64,000 nucleotides of DNA, taken from contig NC_092574.1 of the NCBI RefSeq assembly GCF_037975245.1, positions 10,309,713 through 10,373,712 of the forward strand, given 5' to 3'. Each line of letters begins with the position of its first letter. Within the stretch, counting starts at the first letter, position 1. The stretch comes from Apostichopus japonicus (Eukaryota; Echinodermata; Holothuroidea; Aspidochirotida; Stichopodidae). The notes beneath the pieces are model-generated. The model saw nothing but the letters and a program-made list of their open reading frames with translations, did not search any database and had not been told where the DNA came from. A program made the position numbers and the translations under genes. Shown piece after piece: positions 50,383 to 63,970 of the stretch.

Positions 50383-53300
50383 GACTAATCTATCTGACGT
50401 TTGACCATAAATTAGTAGTGATGTTCCAGCACACTGATACTACAGTTTAAAACTAAGGGTCTTAGGACCGAAACGACTATACAATGGGAACCAACACTAT
50501 AAAGGCATCGTTCTCGTTCATGTTCGCTCATTTGTGACGATTGGACACTTAAACTACTTTCTTGTCATCAGGATACCTGTTACTTGCTAATATCCTATGA
50601 ACATATTAACTATTACAAAACATATATATCGTGCGTTCCTCTGATCCCAATTAATTACATTAAACTTTGAGTACTTTATGAGAGCGGATATTGTGGTTAG
50701 TGGCAAGAAAACACGGGGAGGAGACGGAGACGCAATTTAATTAGGCATGGCGTAATTAATTTCCTTACTATACACTCAAACGTGGACTTCATCGTGAAGA
50801 AAACTTCGAACTTCCACATATTTAGGTACAGTGGGAAATTAAAACGGTGGCGTATAGTAGAAAGTTAAAACTTGGCTATGTAGTTCATTGCCAAGGTCAA
50901 GATGAATACAGACCACAAATTGACTTGACCATGAGTTACTTCTGACGTACGACGGCATACGTCTAAAAATGTGTCAGTCAGACCTTTGCCAAGTCTCTGA
51001 CGTCATAAGGGGAAAAAGGATTGAAGAGAAATTCAAATTGTTGAATGTATGTGTGTGAGCAAAACAGCAACATTGGGAGACTTCAGTGGGAAATTAAACC
51101 CAATTGCCAAAACTTCATGTGTTTTATGAAACTACAGTTTTTAGTGCAATCCCTGTGCAATATATTTTGTGGTCTCTGGCTATAGCACGCACCGCTAGTA
51201 AGTAAGTAGTTACATAGGAACCGACATCAGCTAAGGGTTGGATTGCTTTCCAATGACAATGTTTCGAAATCCGGTTAAATTATCGTACTGGTTTCTTCAT
51301 CTGCCAATCAGTTTGCGTATAATTCCCCAGTTATATTCATTCATGTGTTTGGTTTGCCTCACTTAGATGTCAGTTAAGCCGTCGAGTTACATATAAAATA
51401 CATATAACCACAATTCCGTTTTCCATCAGATTCACATAAGAAATATATAGGCCTATAGAAATATTTCCAGCCAAGCATTTCGTTTCCCCGCAACGAACAG
51501 GCTGTTAATAGTTAAGGAATATTATAGCATGGAACCAGTTCTTCATTATTAAGTGGGCTACATTGGTTTCCTCTCATATGAAGGTGTGTCTGTATTCGCA
51601 ATGGAAGTGTGACAGACTACATAGTACATTGTCAATTTAACATGAAAAGACCATCTGCTGTATGGATAATAAAATAGTAATTTTGAAGGTCACTGGGAAT
51701 GATTGCATTGATTGCCGGAAGAATGTCGGTGCCCAAAAAAGGCATGATGAGTCCTTGGGGAAAGGACATTACCTGTCCTGTGCCATTAATGAATTTAATG
51801 TGTTCCTCGTATTTTCCGGTGTTAAAATTGCCAAGTCCTCCGTGCCCACTTGTCCGTCTCATACACGAACCAACTTATGTTACAAGAAAAGTTAGTTCCC
51901 ATCGTGAACTACGTGCTTAAATTAAATTGAACCTTACTATACATTTCGGTTTACACCTCAGTAAGTTGGTTAATCCTTTTGAATGTCATTATATACAGAT
52001 AATTCATTCGTGGCATTCTATATTGGTATGATTTGTGTATTATATTGTTATTATTGTGTGTTAGAAATCAAGTGCAAGTGTATAAATGTCTCCTCGTTTA
52101 ACCTTTCGTTTCAAATGATTAGTATTTCATAAGAAGTACGAAGAGCCCAAACGTGAATTAGTTTTAAGGAAGTTTATTAAATGTATCAATTTTCTCAAAT
52201 GATAGTGGACAGTATGATCAATTTCTGTCAACTGAAATATCAATTGATCTGTCTGCAGTGACTTTATCTAATCACATATGTTGAACATCATATTGACATT
52301 CATTGCTAATCGTCTTAACAACGCTGTTGGCTATAACATCAGTTATCTTTTCCCTTTTGGCTGGCGTTTAATATTGGTAAGCGCTATGCGATATATATCT
52401 TCTTCGTGAGGATGCACCGGAAAGAATACTTTATACATAACTAACATACCATTCTCAAGTTAATCAGGTGTCGTCGAGTTTCCATTGACAACCAGTCGAT
52501 GGAAATCCACTTAGGCAGTAACTGGAGAATCTGAAAATGAATGATAGATTTAACAAATGTTAGGGAACAGTCTCGTCGGAGGTGGTCGAGTCTAACAAAA
52601 ATGTTTTGCGAACGTTAATGTTTTATTTCTAACAATGAAATACAACTTACGGCGCCGATTAGAATAAACATATTCTACGCTACCGGTGCTAAAAAATGTC
52701 AATATTTATTATAAATTTTAGTCAGATGTAGTTATTCTGAATTCACTGAAGCTAAATTTAATAAGAGTGTATGTCATCCACCGTCTACGAAATCTAGGCT
52801 ATGTTTCATTCAGGATGCTTTCACCCTGCAAAAATATTTTGTTTCTTGGAACAAATTTCGGTTTCGGGCTTTTTTCGTCGAATACGTTTGAGATATTGCA
52901 TCCATTTGATTGTCTTGAACTTAATGGGACGTTTGAACTACAGTAGTACGTATAGGCATACACACATATACTGTAGGCCTACACACAGGGTGTTTTTTTT
53001 TCTCAGTCGAAAGCGTCACAGGAAAAAAATTCTCAATGAAGATGCATATCTACTAAGCATTTCCACATTTTCTTTTGAAATGCCAAGCATTCCCAAGAAT
53101 TCTCAATTTTTGGAGTCAACTGGTTGAATAATTTCCTCCTCTCGTGGGAATTGAGGTAACTTGGAACATATTGCTACGTGTGTTCATTATTAATTACAAA
53201 ATGTGTCAGTTAACAATGAATGTGACAAACTCCTGTGACCACAGCTAAAAACTTGATTGCATAAAACGTCAAAGTGCGGTCAGCGTCAAAATTCCTGGCA

Positions 53301-53550
53301 AAGGAAATACTATCCTTCCTTTTAGGATTTAAAGCGTCTAGCATGGCTTTATTAATTTCTTCCAACTAAACATAACCATAGAAACCGAAAAAAATCCCGT
53401 TCACGAACTATGGCTAACAAAATATGTTACAAAAGTTGAATCTTCTTGTACTTTTTTTCAATAAAACCATTATTTTCAATTCATCTGCCAATTCACGAAA
53501 CATTTTTCCATATCTATCCATCCATCTATCCATCTATCTGTATAATATAT
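50383..53550. other. Intronic stretch, no gene recognised
   Basis: No bounded element found. Around 52985-53110 the sequence ACACAGGGTG followed by a T run looks like a dispersed-repeat fragment but has no second end. Confidence 0.4.
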
Positions 53551-53558
53551 ATATATAT

Positions 53559-54749
53559 TAGTGTTTACACGGGTCCAAAAATCGGGAACCGGGTACCCGA
53601 GGGCCGTTACCCGTCGGGTATCCGGGTACCCGGAAAAAAAATTGTTTACCCTCGTGTATCACGATTTTCAAGAAATTACATATTGGATGCTGTAATAAAT
53701 GCATTATATTCTCTACTGACAATGCTTTCATGTTCAAATACGTTGGTGTAAGATAAGGTAAAAAACCTTCCTCAATATTTTTTATTTGCTTTTGTTTCTT
53801 TCAATAATTTGTTAATAAATAAATTATTTATTTATAATTAGCATTACTACTAAAATCGCACTGCCGCCGCTGCTTATGCTTGCTCGTGCACGTCTATTGG
53901 ATCAAACCATATAAATATCCCATTTAGCTCTTAAAGAGTTGTTACTACTAGGCCTACTACTATCTATTATGCAGGCCCAGGGTTCGCATTAGTCGCGAGA
54001 TTGCGCGATTCGCGCAATTTGATCGCAAGTAAAAAGCCACTTGCGATTACTATTTTTTAGTTATCCCGTCTTTAATCCATAAACATCTCATAAAATTCCT
54101 TGTCAGCCTTTCCTTCTATGAAATAAACGAATGAATAAATAATAATTTCTTCCACATGGTAGCCTAACACCACACTAAGTCAATGAGAAATCTAGCTAAG
54201 CCTAACCATCTGTTTATTTGCTGAAGTTGTGACGCAGTTATAAGACATCCATGGAATACTTTCGTTATTGCTGTTACGTTCGACCACATGGTTGCCTAAC
54301 ACCACACTAAGTCAATGGGGGTAATCTAGCCTAGCCATCTGTTTACTAGCTGAAATTGTGACGCAGTTATAAGATATCTATGGAAAGCTTTCGTTATTGC
54401 TGTTATCTTCGACCACATGGTAGCCTAACAACACACTAAGTCAATCGGAAATCTGCCTAATCATCGGTTTTCAATTTTTTTTAAAACAATCACACTTTGC
54501 GTATTATTCGGGTATTAAATTAGGAACCGGGTAGTTTCGCGTCGGGCGGGTAGCTTCGTTATTCATGTTATCTTCGACCACATTGTAGCCTAACAGCACA
54601 CTAAGTCAATGGGAAATCTGCCTAACCGTCGGTTTGCCAATTGTTTTTTTTTTTTTTTTAAATCACACTTTGCGTAGGATTCGGGTAATAAATTAGGAAC
54701 CGGGTAGTTTCGCGTCGGGCGGGTACCCGGATAACCCGTGCAAACACTA
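53559..54749. mobile_element. Terminal-inverted-repeat element inserted in a TA tract (1191 bp)
   Basis: The left end TAGTGTTTACACGGGT and the right end ACCCGTGCAAACACTA are inverted repeats. GGGTACCCG motifs lie just inside both ends. The flanks are ATATATAT on both sides, which would fit an 8 bp hAT duplication but is uninformative in a TA repeat. The interior has four diverged copies of a ~130 bp block marked by TAGCCTAACACCACACTAAG or a variant (about 54160, 54293, 54421, 54587). No transposase frame. Confidence 0.8.
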
Positions 54750-54781
54750 ATATATATATATATATATATATATAATACATA

Positions 54782-54812
<31 letters not shown>

Positions 54813-54876
54813 ATACATATACATATAATATATATATATATATAATACATATACATATAATATATATATACATATT
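54750..54876. repeat. (TA)n microsatellite with TACATATACATATAA units
   Basis: Compound TA tract with a longer periodic unit, directly abutting the right end of the preceding element. Confidence 0.95.
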
Positions 54877-55110
54877 TGTGTTCCTGTTATCAGTATTTTG
54901 TAGGATATCGGTCTATGGCGTATTCTTCTAAATGTGTGATTTCATTACGGGTTTGCTTGAATTAGATGGCGGCACGGTTATCCTATGATGATATCGGACT
55001 TGGCAAGGCTATAACGCAATTAGTTCCTTCCTTAACTTATGCGATAAATATCGATCTGCGAATGAATGTCTACAAGTTTGGAGATTCCCACACGTTGACA
55101 CGATGTGGGC

Positions 55111-55214
55111 CATTATGATATCACAAATCATATAAACATTGACGTATCTGAATTGTTCACGGTTGTATATCGTTTGTCATGCCAACATTCGTGTTAAACG
55201 CGGTATCACTTGTA
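55111..55214 (+). repeat. 104 bp direct repeat, copy A
   Basis: CATTATGATATCACAAATCA and the following ~85 bp recur at 55702-55805 with about a dozen base changes. There is no gap between the copies' anchors. Confidence 0.9.
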
Positions 55215-55701
55215 CATTCAATATAGAGGAGCAAGTTAAGTATGTAAAGTATCAGAGATTAAAGCACGCGGAGCTCAGTGGGATAAACTACTGCTATACT
55301 TATATATCACTGCAATGTTGACTCTTGTAAATTCACGAGACCTACATTACCGTTCCTGCTCTACCCGGTAACGCCTGGCTCACCCACGTACACCTTTCGC
55401 AGGTAAAGCAACTCGATGGTCGATACCGCAACACCTGTATTGCACATTTTATAACTTCTTGAAAGGAAATATATAAACGCGGATTGTCTTCTCGATTTGT
55501 TATTTTTAGCTGCCACTTCCTTAATCACTTGTGGTAGACTATATATCCACCAAGTAGGACTGTATCATGACATGACAAATGCTTGGAATAATTATTTTCG
55601 GTCAAGTCGACCCGACTAATTTACTGCGTAGGGAAGAGCAAATTCGTACTGCTTGTACCCCTTGCATGGTGATGCCAAAGCTTCCTTCCCCGTGGAATTT
55701 C

Positions 55702-55805
55702 CATTATGACATCACAAATCATATAAACATTGATGTATCTGAATTGGTCACGGTTGTACATCGTTTGTCATGTCAACATTCGTGTTAAACGCGATATCAC
55801 ATGTA
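55702..55805 (+). repeat. 104 bp direct repeat, copy B
   Basis: Partner of 55111-55214 in the same orientation, 591 bp downstream. Shared motifs include AAACATTGATGTATCTGAATT (copy A differs at one base) and CAACATTCGTGTTAAACGCG. The copies could be ends of a decayed element or a segmental duplication. Confidence 0.9.
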
Positions 55806-56657
55806 TCTATGAGAGTATGGGGGGTCCTTCATCCAAATCTGTTTGTTGGTGGCGGGCGTGTGTGTAAGTGTCGATGTTTGTTCTCTGTCATCTACTTTTA
55901 TCAAACCTGACCATGCAATTCACCGACCATTCCTACTTCAGATAGGTATAACGGCTTAACAAACCACAATCACAATGATATTACTTCACCGATGATGGAA
56001 AAGCTTCAGTGATTATTTTTCAGCGGTGACCATTTGGTTCAGCGGCTCGAACCGCAAAAATGGTCAACAAACAGGAGAGTAATAATATGAAAAGACTTTG
56101 ACGACATTTATTTGCCTAAAAATATCTTGAGGCTGACAAGGATATGTAAGAGGCGTGAATTTGACAACAATGCTTTCAAACTCCATAATTGAAGTTTCAT
56201 ATGAAATGGATAGGAAGTATGGGATTTCTGAAATGTTACATTAGACTTTCATGTAGTCTTCTCTGCATTAAGTTACTCAAATTTGAGAAACGTTTTTAAC
56301 ACACTATCAAATTGCTAATACAATTTTTAACTATGTAGACTTTGTTACTGATAGAGACATCACACAAATGACAGTTAACAAGTGAATTTGAAAAGTATAT
56401 CAATCTACAATTTGAAAGTAACAATATTTAGCCAGTCCTTCCCAGTCGTAGCTAATTCGTTGTTACTCCATCTTGCTAAAACATTTCTGCTAAATGTATA
56501 AGATCTTTTCACGGTCATATCGCCCTATAGCCTACGCTTGATCATGACACATTCTGCAAATCCGGTCTGTTTGTATGATTAATCTGACCAGTTGTACGAT
56601 AGTAGCTCATATCATATCACGTTAACCACCTTTTGCTCTTCTTCCTTTACAACACAG

Positions 56658-56827
56658 AGGCTTCTACGGTAGCAGGATTCCTGGTTCAAGAGGTATAGAA
56701 CCTCACTACGGCAGATCACGGCCTGCTCCCACACCGTCAACGACCCGAAGGTTATGTCGCTATGGCATAAATCGTTGGGAATGCTGTCCTGGTTGGACTA
56801 GGGACCCGTACGACGGGACTTGTGTTC
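56658..56827 (+). CDS. Exon 2: cysteine-rich EGF-type segment, nephronectin/EGFL6-like
   Basis: Preceded by a pyrimidine-rich tract and AACACAG, and followed by GTAAGT at 56828. Only the frame that needs one base to complete a codon is open: AG from exon 1 plus A gives Arg25, and the other two frames hit stops. Residues 26-57 form a basic, Pro/Ser/Thr-rich linker. Residues 58-80 have the pattern CRYG-x6-CCPGW-x8-C (Cys 58, 67, 68, 80). This resembles the CRYG...CC.GW...G.C segment that precedes the EGF repeats of nephronectin and EGFL6, which are extracellular matrix proteins. The exon ends in phase 1, the usual phase for EGF exons, so EGF repeats are expected next but were not found before 64000. 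Other EGF-containing matrix proteins share the CCPGW pattern, so the subfamily is tentative. Confidence 0.7.
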
Positions 56828-59800
56828 GTAAGTTCATCATAACTTCACAGGAAATTGGATTGGATTTTTTTATCATTTCTTTTGCTTCCGCTTTCTTCCA
56901 TAAGTCGGTCGTTCGTTCGACACTGAACTTGTTGAAACATGTGTTACTGACAATGGATAGAGAAATGTTACGTTAACAGTTCCTCTGGCTTTCAGACTTC
57001 CATGTTCAGACCACCATAACCCCCTCCTTCCGCTCCCTCCCCTCCCCCTTATGCACTATTCATGTTTTTGTTGTATAAATGACAACACTTCGATGATTGT
57101 CGTCGCCTACACGGTACTCTATCAAGATGTGAAAAGGTTTCTAAAGGATGTTACAGGCCTAAGGCTAATACGGCATTCAATTATTTGTTAAGTCAAATAT
57201 TTAGTCGCTGGATCACAAATACATCATTTAGTTCTAACATTATCTAATGGGGAAATATGCAGTTATACATTTGTTATGTACCACAGGAAGGTTGTATTAA
57301 AAAAAATGTTAATTAACTAACAACATACGTGCATATGAGTTGAAAAGCAAGCATGCATGCACGTACTGGCAAGTGGTATCCTTGATATAACCTGAAATTA
57401 GAACAACTCATAGTCCAATACATATACCAGTGCTTGCACGACTTTTGTCGCATATGGAAGCAATCAAATTAATCCCTAATAGCAACCGAAAAAACAATGT
57501 CACCAAAAAACAAAAAAAAATCCTCCAGACTCTGGCAAAGACATAGTTCATGCTTGTCGATGTTTGTTATCATTGAGTTCACTCACCGCTGGCGCCTATT
57601 TGATATCTTTCTTTCTGGGTAATCGTGTTACCAAGCCTCAGTATACTGAAGTATAATATCAGTATTGCTCAGTTTTCTGCTGATTGTATTTATTTATAAA
57701 TATTTTATTGTGACTATGATCTGAACGACAAAACGAGGAAGAACTTGTTGGCCTATTTTACCAGTCGATATCCTTAACCTTTCCAACCTGTAATTATCAT
57801 CTATAAGGTTAAACTCTCCATCATATATCAACGGAAAACTAATATTTATTGGCAATAACTTTTCCGTGTCGTCAAAGTTGTAGGTTATTATTACTTTTAT
57901 ATCTTACTAAACCAGTGATTGACTTGATCGTCTTCATTTCTCGGAATAACAGACTTCATCAAACTATACCATACCCTATGCACATACTATACCATATGCG
58001 CCGAACTAGTACAAGTCTTGCGTGGCTTCTGTGCACATATTGCGATGGACTACACGATAGTACAATACGAGACCACGCCACCCCCCCCCCCCCCAAACAC
58101 ACACACACCCAACCAACCTTATCACTTTAAATGTTGAAGTTCATAAGAAAAGTTCTGTTCTATCTACGACATGCTCCATCATGGTTAGATTTCCTCCAGG
58201 GTGAGGTTACTGCCGCGTATTGACCCAAAAAAAAATTATACCAGAAGCTCATCAAAGAATAATCAAAGTTAAGGCTTATGAAGTTTTCCTGATTATGTTT
58301 TCTTCAAATGACCCATCCTCTTATGTAGCAATTTGAATCCCTCTAGATTACTCTAGAAGTATGCATTAATTGAAATTTTTAGAAAAGGTCAAGTATAAAA
58401 ACCCTCTCATTATTATAAATTCACAATGGGATGTCGACATGTTTGGAGACGTAGTTGAGACACGGTCATCTGCATCAAATCGAACAGGTCACATTGCATT
58501 GGAGGTATCCCCGGCCGACGTTTCATTTTAAGTTACTCAAGACGTTTCGCGTCACACTCCGTGGCACTTGACCCCAAACTGACATGGCATGTCAAACAAA
58601 TTTACAAGTTTCACATGATAAACGTTTTACTTGTTTAACGTTGAATTTTTGTGCTAGCTCTGACAATACCAGAGGGAGACACAAAATGTAGAGCGCAAGT
58701 TCCGGTTCTGCAGGGATGACATGACTGACTATCTATATAGATATATCGGGTACCCTGGGTGACCGCCGTTTGGGTCTAGAACTCGATGCTCAATCATCAT
58801 CCTAACCAGCATTTGTTCCTGTTAGTCAGTAACTAGATCTGATTTTGATATATTGACATGGCATCATGGATTGGAGGGTGTATCCCTATGAAACAAAGTT
58901 CTCATTTAAGAACAATGCATGTGTCTTCACTTGTCTGGATTCTAGAACGGTAGAGTTGCTTCTATTTTGAAACAACAAGTTTCGTTTACTTGGAAATGAT
59001 AACGATAAAGGGGTAGGTCGGCTAGTTAGGTGTAGAAAGGGAACTGTAAACAACATGTTATCATGTTATATGGTCTCATCAAGCGGGACAGAGTGCTAGA
59101 CTTTATCATCCTTGGCTCATACGGAGAAAGTTATAGGTCAAGGCATTGGCTGACATAGATATGTACCTTTCTCTGTGGGAAGAGCCATTCTTGTGATTCC
59201 TTCTTTGAAATTGCAATGAACCCATGAGTGTCCATATGATGACGTCATCACGTCAAACTATTGCACTAGTAACTTAACATTACACTGGTTCCCTGTGACC
59301 CTTTGCTGAGAATGGTGTTTTCCTTTGCACAGTTCTCCTACGACTATGGAAGATATAGCGAAGATAAAGAAGGCAATATATACAACAGACTGTACATGAA
59401 AAAGGGCAATTGGAAATGGAAATCGACAGCATTACTTACATTGACCCATGAGAATGACAGCAAGAATCTCTACATGGAGAAGAAGGGAAGGGGGAGCAGT
59501 ACTTAGAATGTGGATTGTATATAAACTTTCACTCTTTTTGCGTAAGATGTTAAGCGACTACTCATCAGTAACTTTAGAGAGGGAAAATGTCGCGCTTTGA
59601 CATTTTTATTATTATGACATAATGTTAGTCAGTATATGAAAAGTACAGTCGATATCGATATTGGTATTTATGAAAGTGTGTAGTCGAGACGGATTCTTTT
59701 AGTCTCGGAGTAACCAATCATAAACAAGAACATTCGCAACCTATACCGCATAAGTTTGCTGTAACCGTCTGCTACTTGTCAAACGTCAAATATCTTTTTG

Positions 59801-61982
59801 AATAGAACAGTTGTTATTTTTGTTGCGTAAACACAAGCGCGAGTAGAAATGCATATGTTATCAACATGTCCGGAGAAATGGGGGAAAAAAGAAGGAAATA
59901 GCTAAGATGAGATTGGTAAACCATGCGTTCACTTCATATGTCTGTAACCAGCAAATTCCAAAATACAGTTTCAGACAGTTTTAATTGTCGTCTTGGTTGT
60001 CAATAAATGAAGTTTCAAGCAAATTATGAATGTTTTATGTCCTTCCATGGGAGCGACCGGTTGCTTTCAGTGACCCTGTTCTTCGACGCATGCATGGCTT
60101 TGCATGTGTAGGCGTTTATGAGCGGTGGAAGCTCATGCCGTGGTGTTGGCTTAGGCATTCATCCAAGAATCCAACACGTTACATTTCATGATTCCAGTCT
60201 GCTCATAAGTTCCGTTTTCTTAACATTTCCCTTTAGTTTATCACTTTGATCGTTTTGTTTTGACGATACCAAACGCTGTCAAATGGTTTGCCCTACTTAA
60301 ATTCTAGTCATCATGTAATTACATATCGGTAGTCCCTTTATCTTAATACCATCTTTCAAACCTGACCGCCAAATGTACACAAATATGAACATCCCGCTGG
60401 ACAACCGATGGTTTGAAGGTTCTTATGAGGATTATGCCACTGCATGTTGAATACTATTTTGTGATTTGGGTTTCGCTGTAAATTTTCACCCTGTTTTGTA
60501 TGTCACATTCGCAGTTGTGCTCGGTAATATTAGGTAGTCAGTGTTCTACATTTTTCTCAGGTTTTTTCCCCCCCAAACAATTGACTTTGTTTTCTGCAGT
60601 AATGCTGTACAGCAAATTCAGCAATTATTTGATTATACGTGTGATGTTTCAATTGCATCTCAATTATTTTAGTTACAAACTGGGCAAAATGATGCTTTAT
60701 CCGAGCCGTAAGCTTATATAAATGAGGAGTGGACTGTATATTAAATAAAGCCAATTACGGCATGCATATTATTAGTACGCATATTGTTTATGATCAGGGT
60801 TGAGCAAGAACGATGTAAGATTTTAAGGTTAGAGAGATAAGACTGAAGAAGTCCATAGAAATACACGCTGAAGTTCAGATATAAGTAAGTATTGAACACA
60901 CTTCAGCGAATGTAGGCTATGCCATCATATTATTTGTGAAATTACATGATCCCTTCATCAATTTCCTATCTTTTTGGTGCAAAATTCAAAGGTACCAGAT
61001 CATTAATCTAAACACGCACATCTTGTTGGGCAGTAAAGGTGATTTTACTGTCCACGAATAGCGGTAGCAGATATGTCCGGGTTATGGAAACTACGCTCGT
61101 AGATTACTATCACAATTGACTTGAAACATCACCTTTCGTTTAATCAAGTGTGAATCTTACTTCCCTTTCCATCATAAAGGAATTTAATATTATAAGGTAT
61201 TTCCGTTTAGTTATATTACCATAGCCAAACTGAAATCATAATTTTTAAGCACAGGTCAACATCCTTTTAAATGCGAAAGATACTGATATTTATTGGGGCC
61301 GAAAGGGGGAGTATATACGCATCCACAATATCGGATTAAACTAAAAATCGTGGTGTTACTTCGGAAGTCTTCCACGAGAGGACACCGAAAATATAATAGG
61401 CCTACAAGTCCATTTTGGACAATATGGTTAGCTGTTGGCAGAACGGATGTTTTATTTTCAGTTATGAATATTTGGAATATTCCGAAGCCCATACGCGAGA
61501 GTCATCATGCAAGCAATTACGTTACTCCCTTGTTCATCGTTACATCGATTGAAAGTTCAATCTATTTAGTTTTTAGTTCAATCTCTCGGCATTAGTGACA
61601 AATTAGAGCAGATGGAACTATCTTTACGTTATCATGTCTTTTACGGCAAAGAATGCTGCCATGTTGTTCTGCAATTATTTGTGCTTCATTTCTCTCGACC
61701 TTATGTCAGTTCAATGTTAGATTGGCACCTTCAAGCCATAAAATTTACTGAACGCTAAGTTTTTTTTACAATTGTGAGAAATGTTGAACTTACCATCTGG
61801 TATTTGTTGATACTTCTCAAGTGTCTGACTTTTTGGGTCACTGGCGAGTCAAGTATTGTTGTCAACACGGTTGTTGAACACATTAAAGCTCAAATTTTAA
61901 ACCAAGTGTAGGTTTGCTATGAAAGAGCAGCAAAACAAACATGGTCATAGACTAATGTAGTAGAGACAACTGTGATAAGAAA
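56828..61982 (+). other. Start of inferred intron 2, no further exon found
   Basis: Begins GTAAGT. I looked for a phase-1 EGF exon and found none. Contains C14 followed by a CA tract at 58081-58110. A frame at 59333-59506 follows an acceptor-like TTTGCACAG, but its phase does not fit exon 2. Confidence 0.4.
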
Positions 61983-62043
61983 CTACCCTACCCTACCCTA
62001 TCCCTACCCAACCTTACCCCCCCCCCCACCCACCCACCCACCA
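61983..62043. repeat. CCCTA/CCCA tract with C run
   Basis: Short irregular CCCTA units followed by a C run and (CCCA)n. The stretch is too short and irregular to call telomeric. Confidence 0.85.
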
Positions 62044-63540
62044 GGATGAATACACTCATGGTCGACACGCCTAACGTAGGCTTAACTATATAAAATGCTG
62101 TAAAATTGACGAGATTGTCTGTTATCTTGCCATGACTACATGTGGAAATTCCGAACACTTGACTAAGAGTCTGGTCCAATGCATATGTCAACACCGATAC
62201 CGGGGGTGGGGGTGTGGGGAGTATTTGTCGGTTAACTAAATGAATTAGCGCAACATAGCCATCCCAAATGAATCCCTAGGGGGTCGGGTGGGAGTTTGGG
62301 AGTTGGAGTATCAACTTAACGAAAACAAGAATTCAATTTCAGACGGCAAACGGTGCATGCGTTTGTTGTAGTAACTACTGTCGAACTTCTATAATGTTGA
62401 ATACCACTCCCCCCCCCTCCAACCCAACCCCACCCCCTGGATCCATTCTTGATTAGGCCTATGTCTATACTATTATAGACAATTATGATATATACTGTAT
62501 GTAAACATTGCGCTGCGGTTGGTCATTCTATACCCTAGACATCTGTATGGGATAAAAAAGTACATCTGTATATGCAGTATACCTCTCTAATTGAATACGA
62601 AACATTAAGAATGTGTTCTACAGATGGCCTATAATACCAATCCACTAGTATTTGTGACCATGAATTATCTTTAATGTATATTTACGTACAACTCGACCAT
62701 TTCCTCATTTTTTCCTCATTCACACCAACGTCAGGATTTATAAGATATTTTTCTCACGCTTGGTAGACATGTTCAGGATACGTCTAGAGTGCTCTAATGT
62801 TTAAAGAAACGATTACAAGACAAACTGAATATCCCCTTTGATATCTTAATGAATAAAACAAGCAGTTTTTCAGAGTGTGTTAATGGGTTGAACAGTCTTG
62901 GTATTAAATGTAGATCTTTGTGATAATCTTAATCTATATCGTTTATGTGTTTCATATTTACATCATCACATTTCCGTATCCTTCATGACGATTGGAAAAA
63001 GTCCATGATGAGGCAAGCATATATACTGAATGTCGAATTATTTTGAAGGGGATTAAAGTTCACGTTTTGGCACATGTTGTTTAAAAGTTCTTAAAGTCTA
63101 AAACGTCTAAAGGTCTTCAATATTGGCCTCAAAATTTAGCACCCTAAGTTAAAACAATGCTAGCAATTTTAGTTCGAATATTGCTACTGCTTTCCTGTGG
63201 GTTCTGTATCTGTCAAAATGATATCTTAGACAATGTCTCAGTTAGTTAACTTGACTTTGAGAGTGGCAGTAAAATTGAGTGTTAAGGATTGGGGGCGACA
63301 TTTGATTATCATCTCTTTCCAGCGAAGTATTATAAGTATGACATTTGGTAGGAAACATTAATGACCGTTTGTTTCCGTATTTGAGTAGATTCACTGTACA
63401 CTGTACCAAGTGAATGACACTTTGTACTTAAGACCCTCTTCATACCACCTGGCACCTGCCACGTTACAGATCTCACAGAAGCCACACGTAATTATATGTC
63501 ATAAGGGGTTGATGACCACTCGTGTTCAATTATCTCAGAG
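62044..63540. other. No gene recognised
   Basis: AT-rich sequence with short G- and C-rich patches near 62200-62300 and 62410-62440. Confidence 0.4.
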
Positions 63541-63606
63541 AAGCATGGGACATGTGCAGCATGGGAAGCATGAAAAGCATTGGAAGCATGGGACATGTGC
63601 AGCATG
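63541..63606. repeat. 43 bp partial tandem repeat
   Basis: AAGCATGGGACATGTGCAGC occurs at 63541 and again at 63584. The intervening bases are made of related GAAGCATG units. Confidence 0.8.
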
Positions 63607-63897
63607 TCGCTGACTTGCAACATTCGTCCAAAATCAAGAACCTATTTGCAGTTTGAAACTGTGAACTTCGGAAATATAAATACAAAAGCAATGTCGTAAC
63701 TAAATGCAGCAAAGACTTAATTTGAACATAATTTCATGTTAGTCTGTTTGTCTTAAACACGGTATTCGATCGGTTTTACACACCAAATTGTATCCCGCCC
63801 CCCACCCCACCCCCTCCTAAGCTAACTCAAATATATATATATCTTTAAGTAACATAATTGTGGAGTGGAAGAACTATTTCTGGCTACTGTTTTTACT

Positions 63898-63970
63898 TTA
63901 CCGGGATTCTAACCAGTGACCTGCGCTCGGAGGTCACGGCTTCGTGAGACCACTAGCTCGAATTCCGTTC
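63898..63970 (-). repeat. tRNA-like Pol III promoter region, probable SINE head
   Basis: On the minus strand an A-box-like GAGCTAGTGG (63950-63959) and a B-box-like GGTTAGAATCC (63904-63914, one mismatch to GGTTCGANTCC) are spaced as in a tRNA with a long variable region. The sequence between could fold a GTGACCTCCGAGCGCAGGTCAC arm. I could not build a full acceptor stem, so a tRNA-derived SINE is more likely than a functional tRNA gene. The element may continue beyond 64000. Confidence 0.5.

Noticed and set aside
59333-59506. Possible terminal exon after TTTCCTTTGCACAG, with AATAAA downstream at 60002
   Set aside because: The open frame begins in phase 0, whereas exon 2 ends in phase 1. In the required phase a stop appears after about eight codons. 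It would need an unseen intermediate exon.
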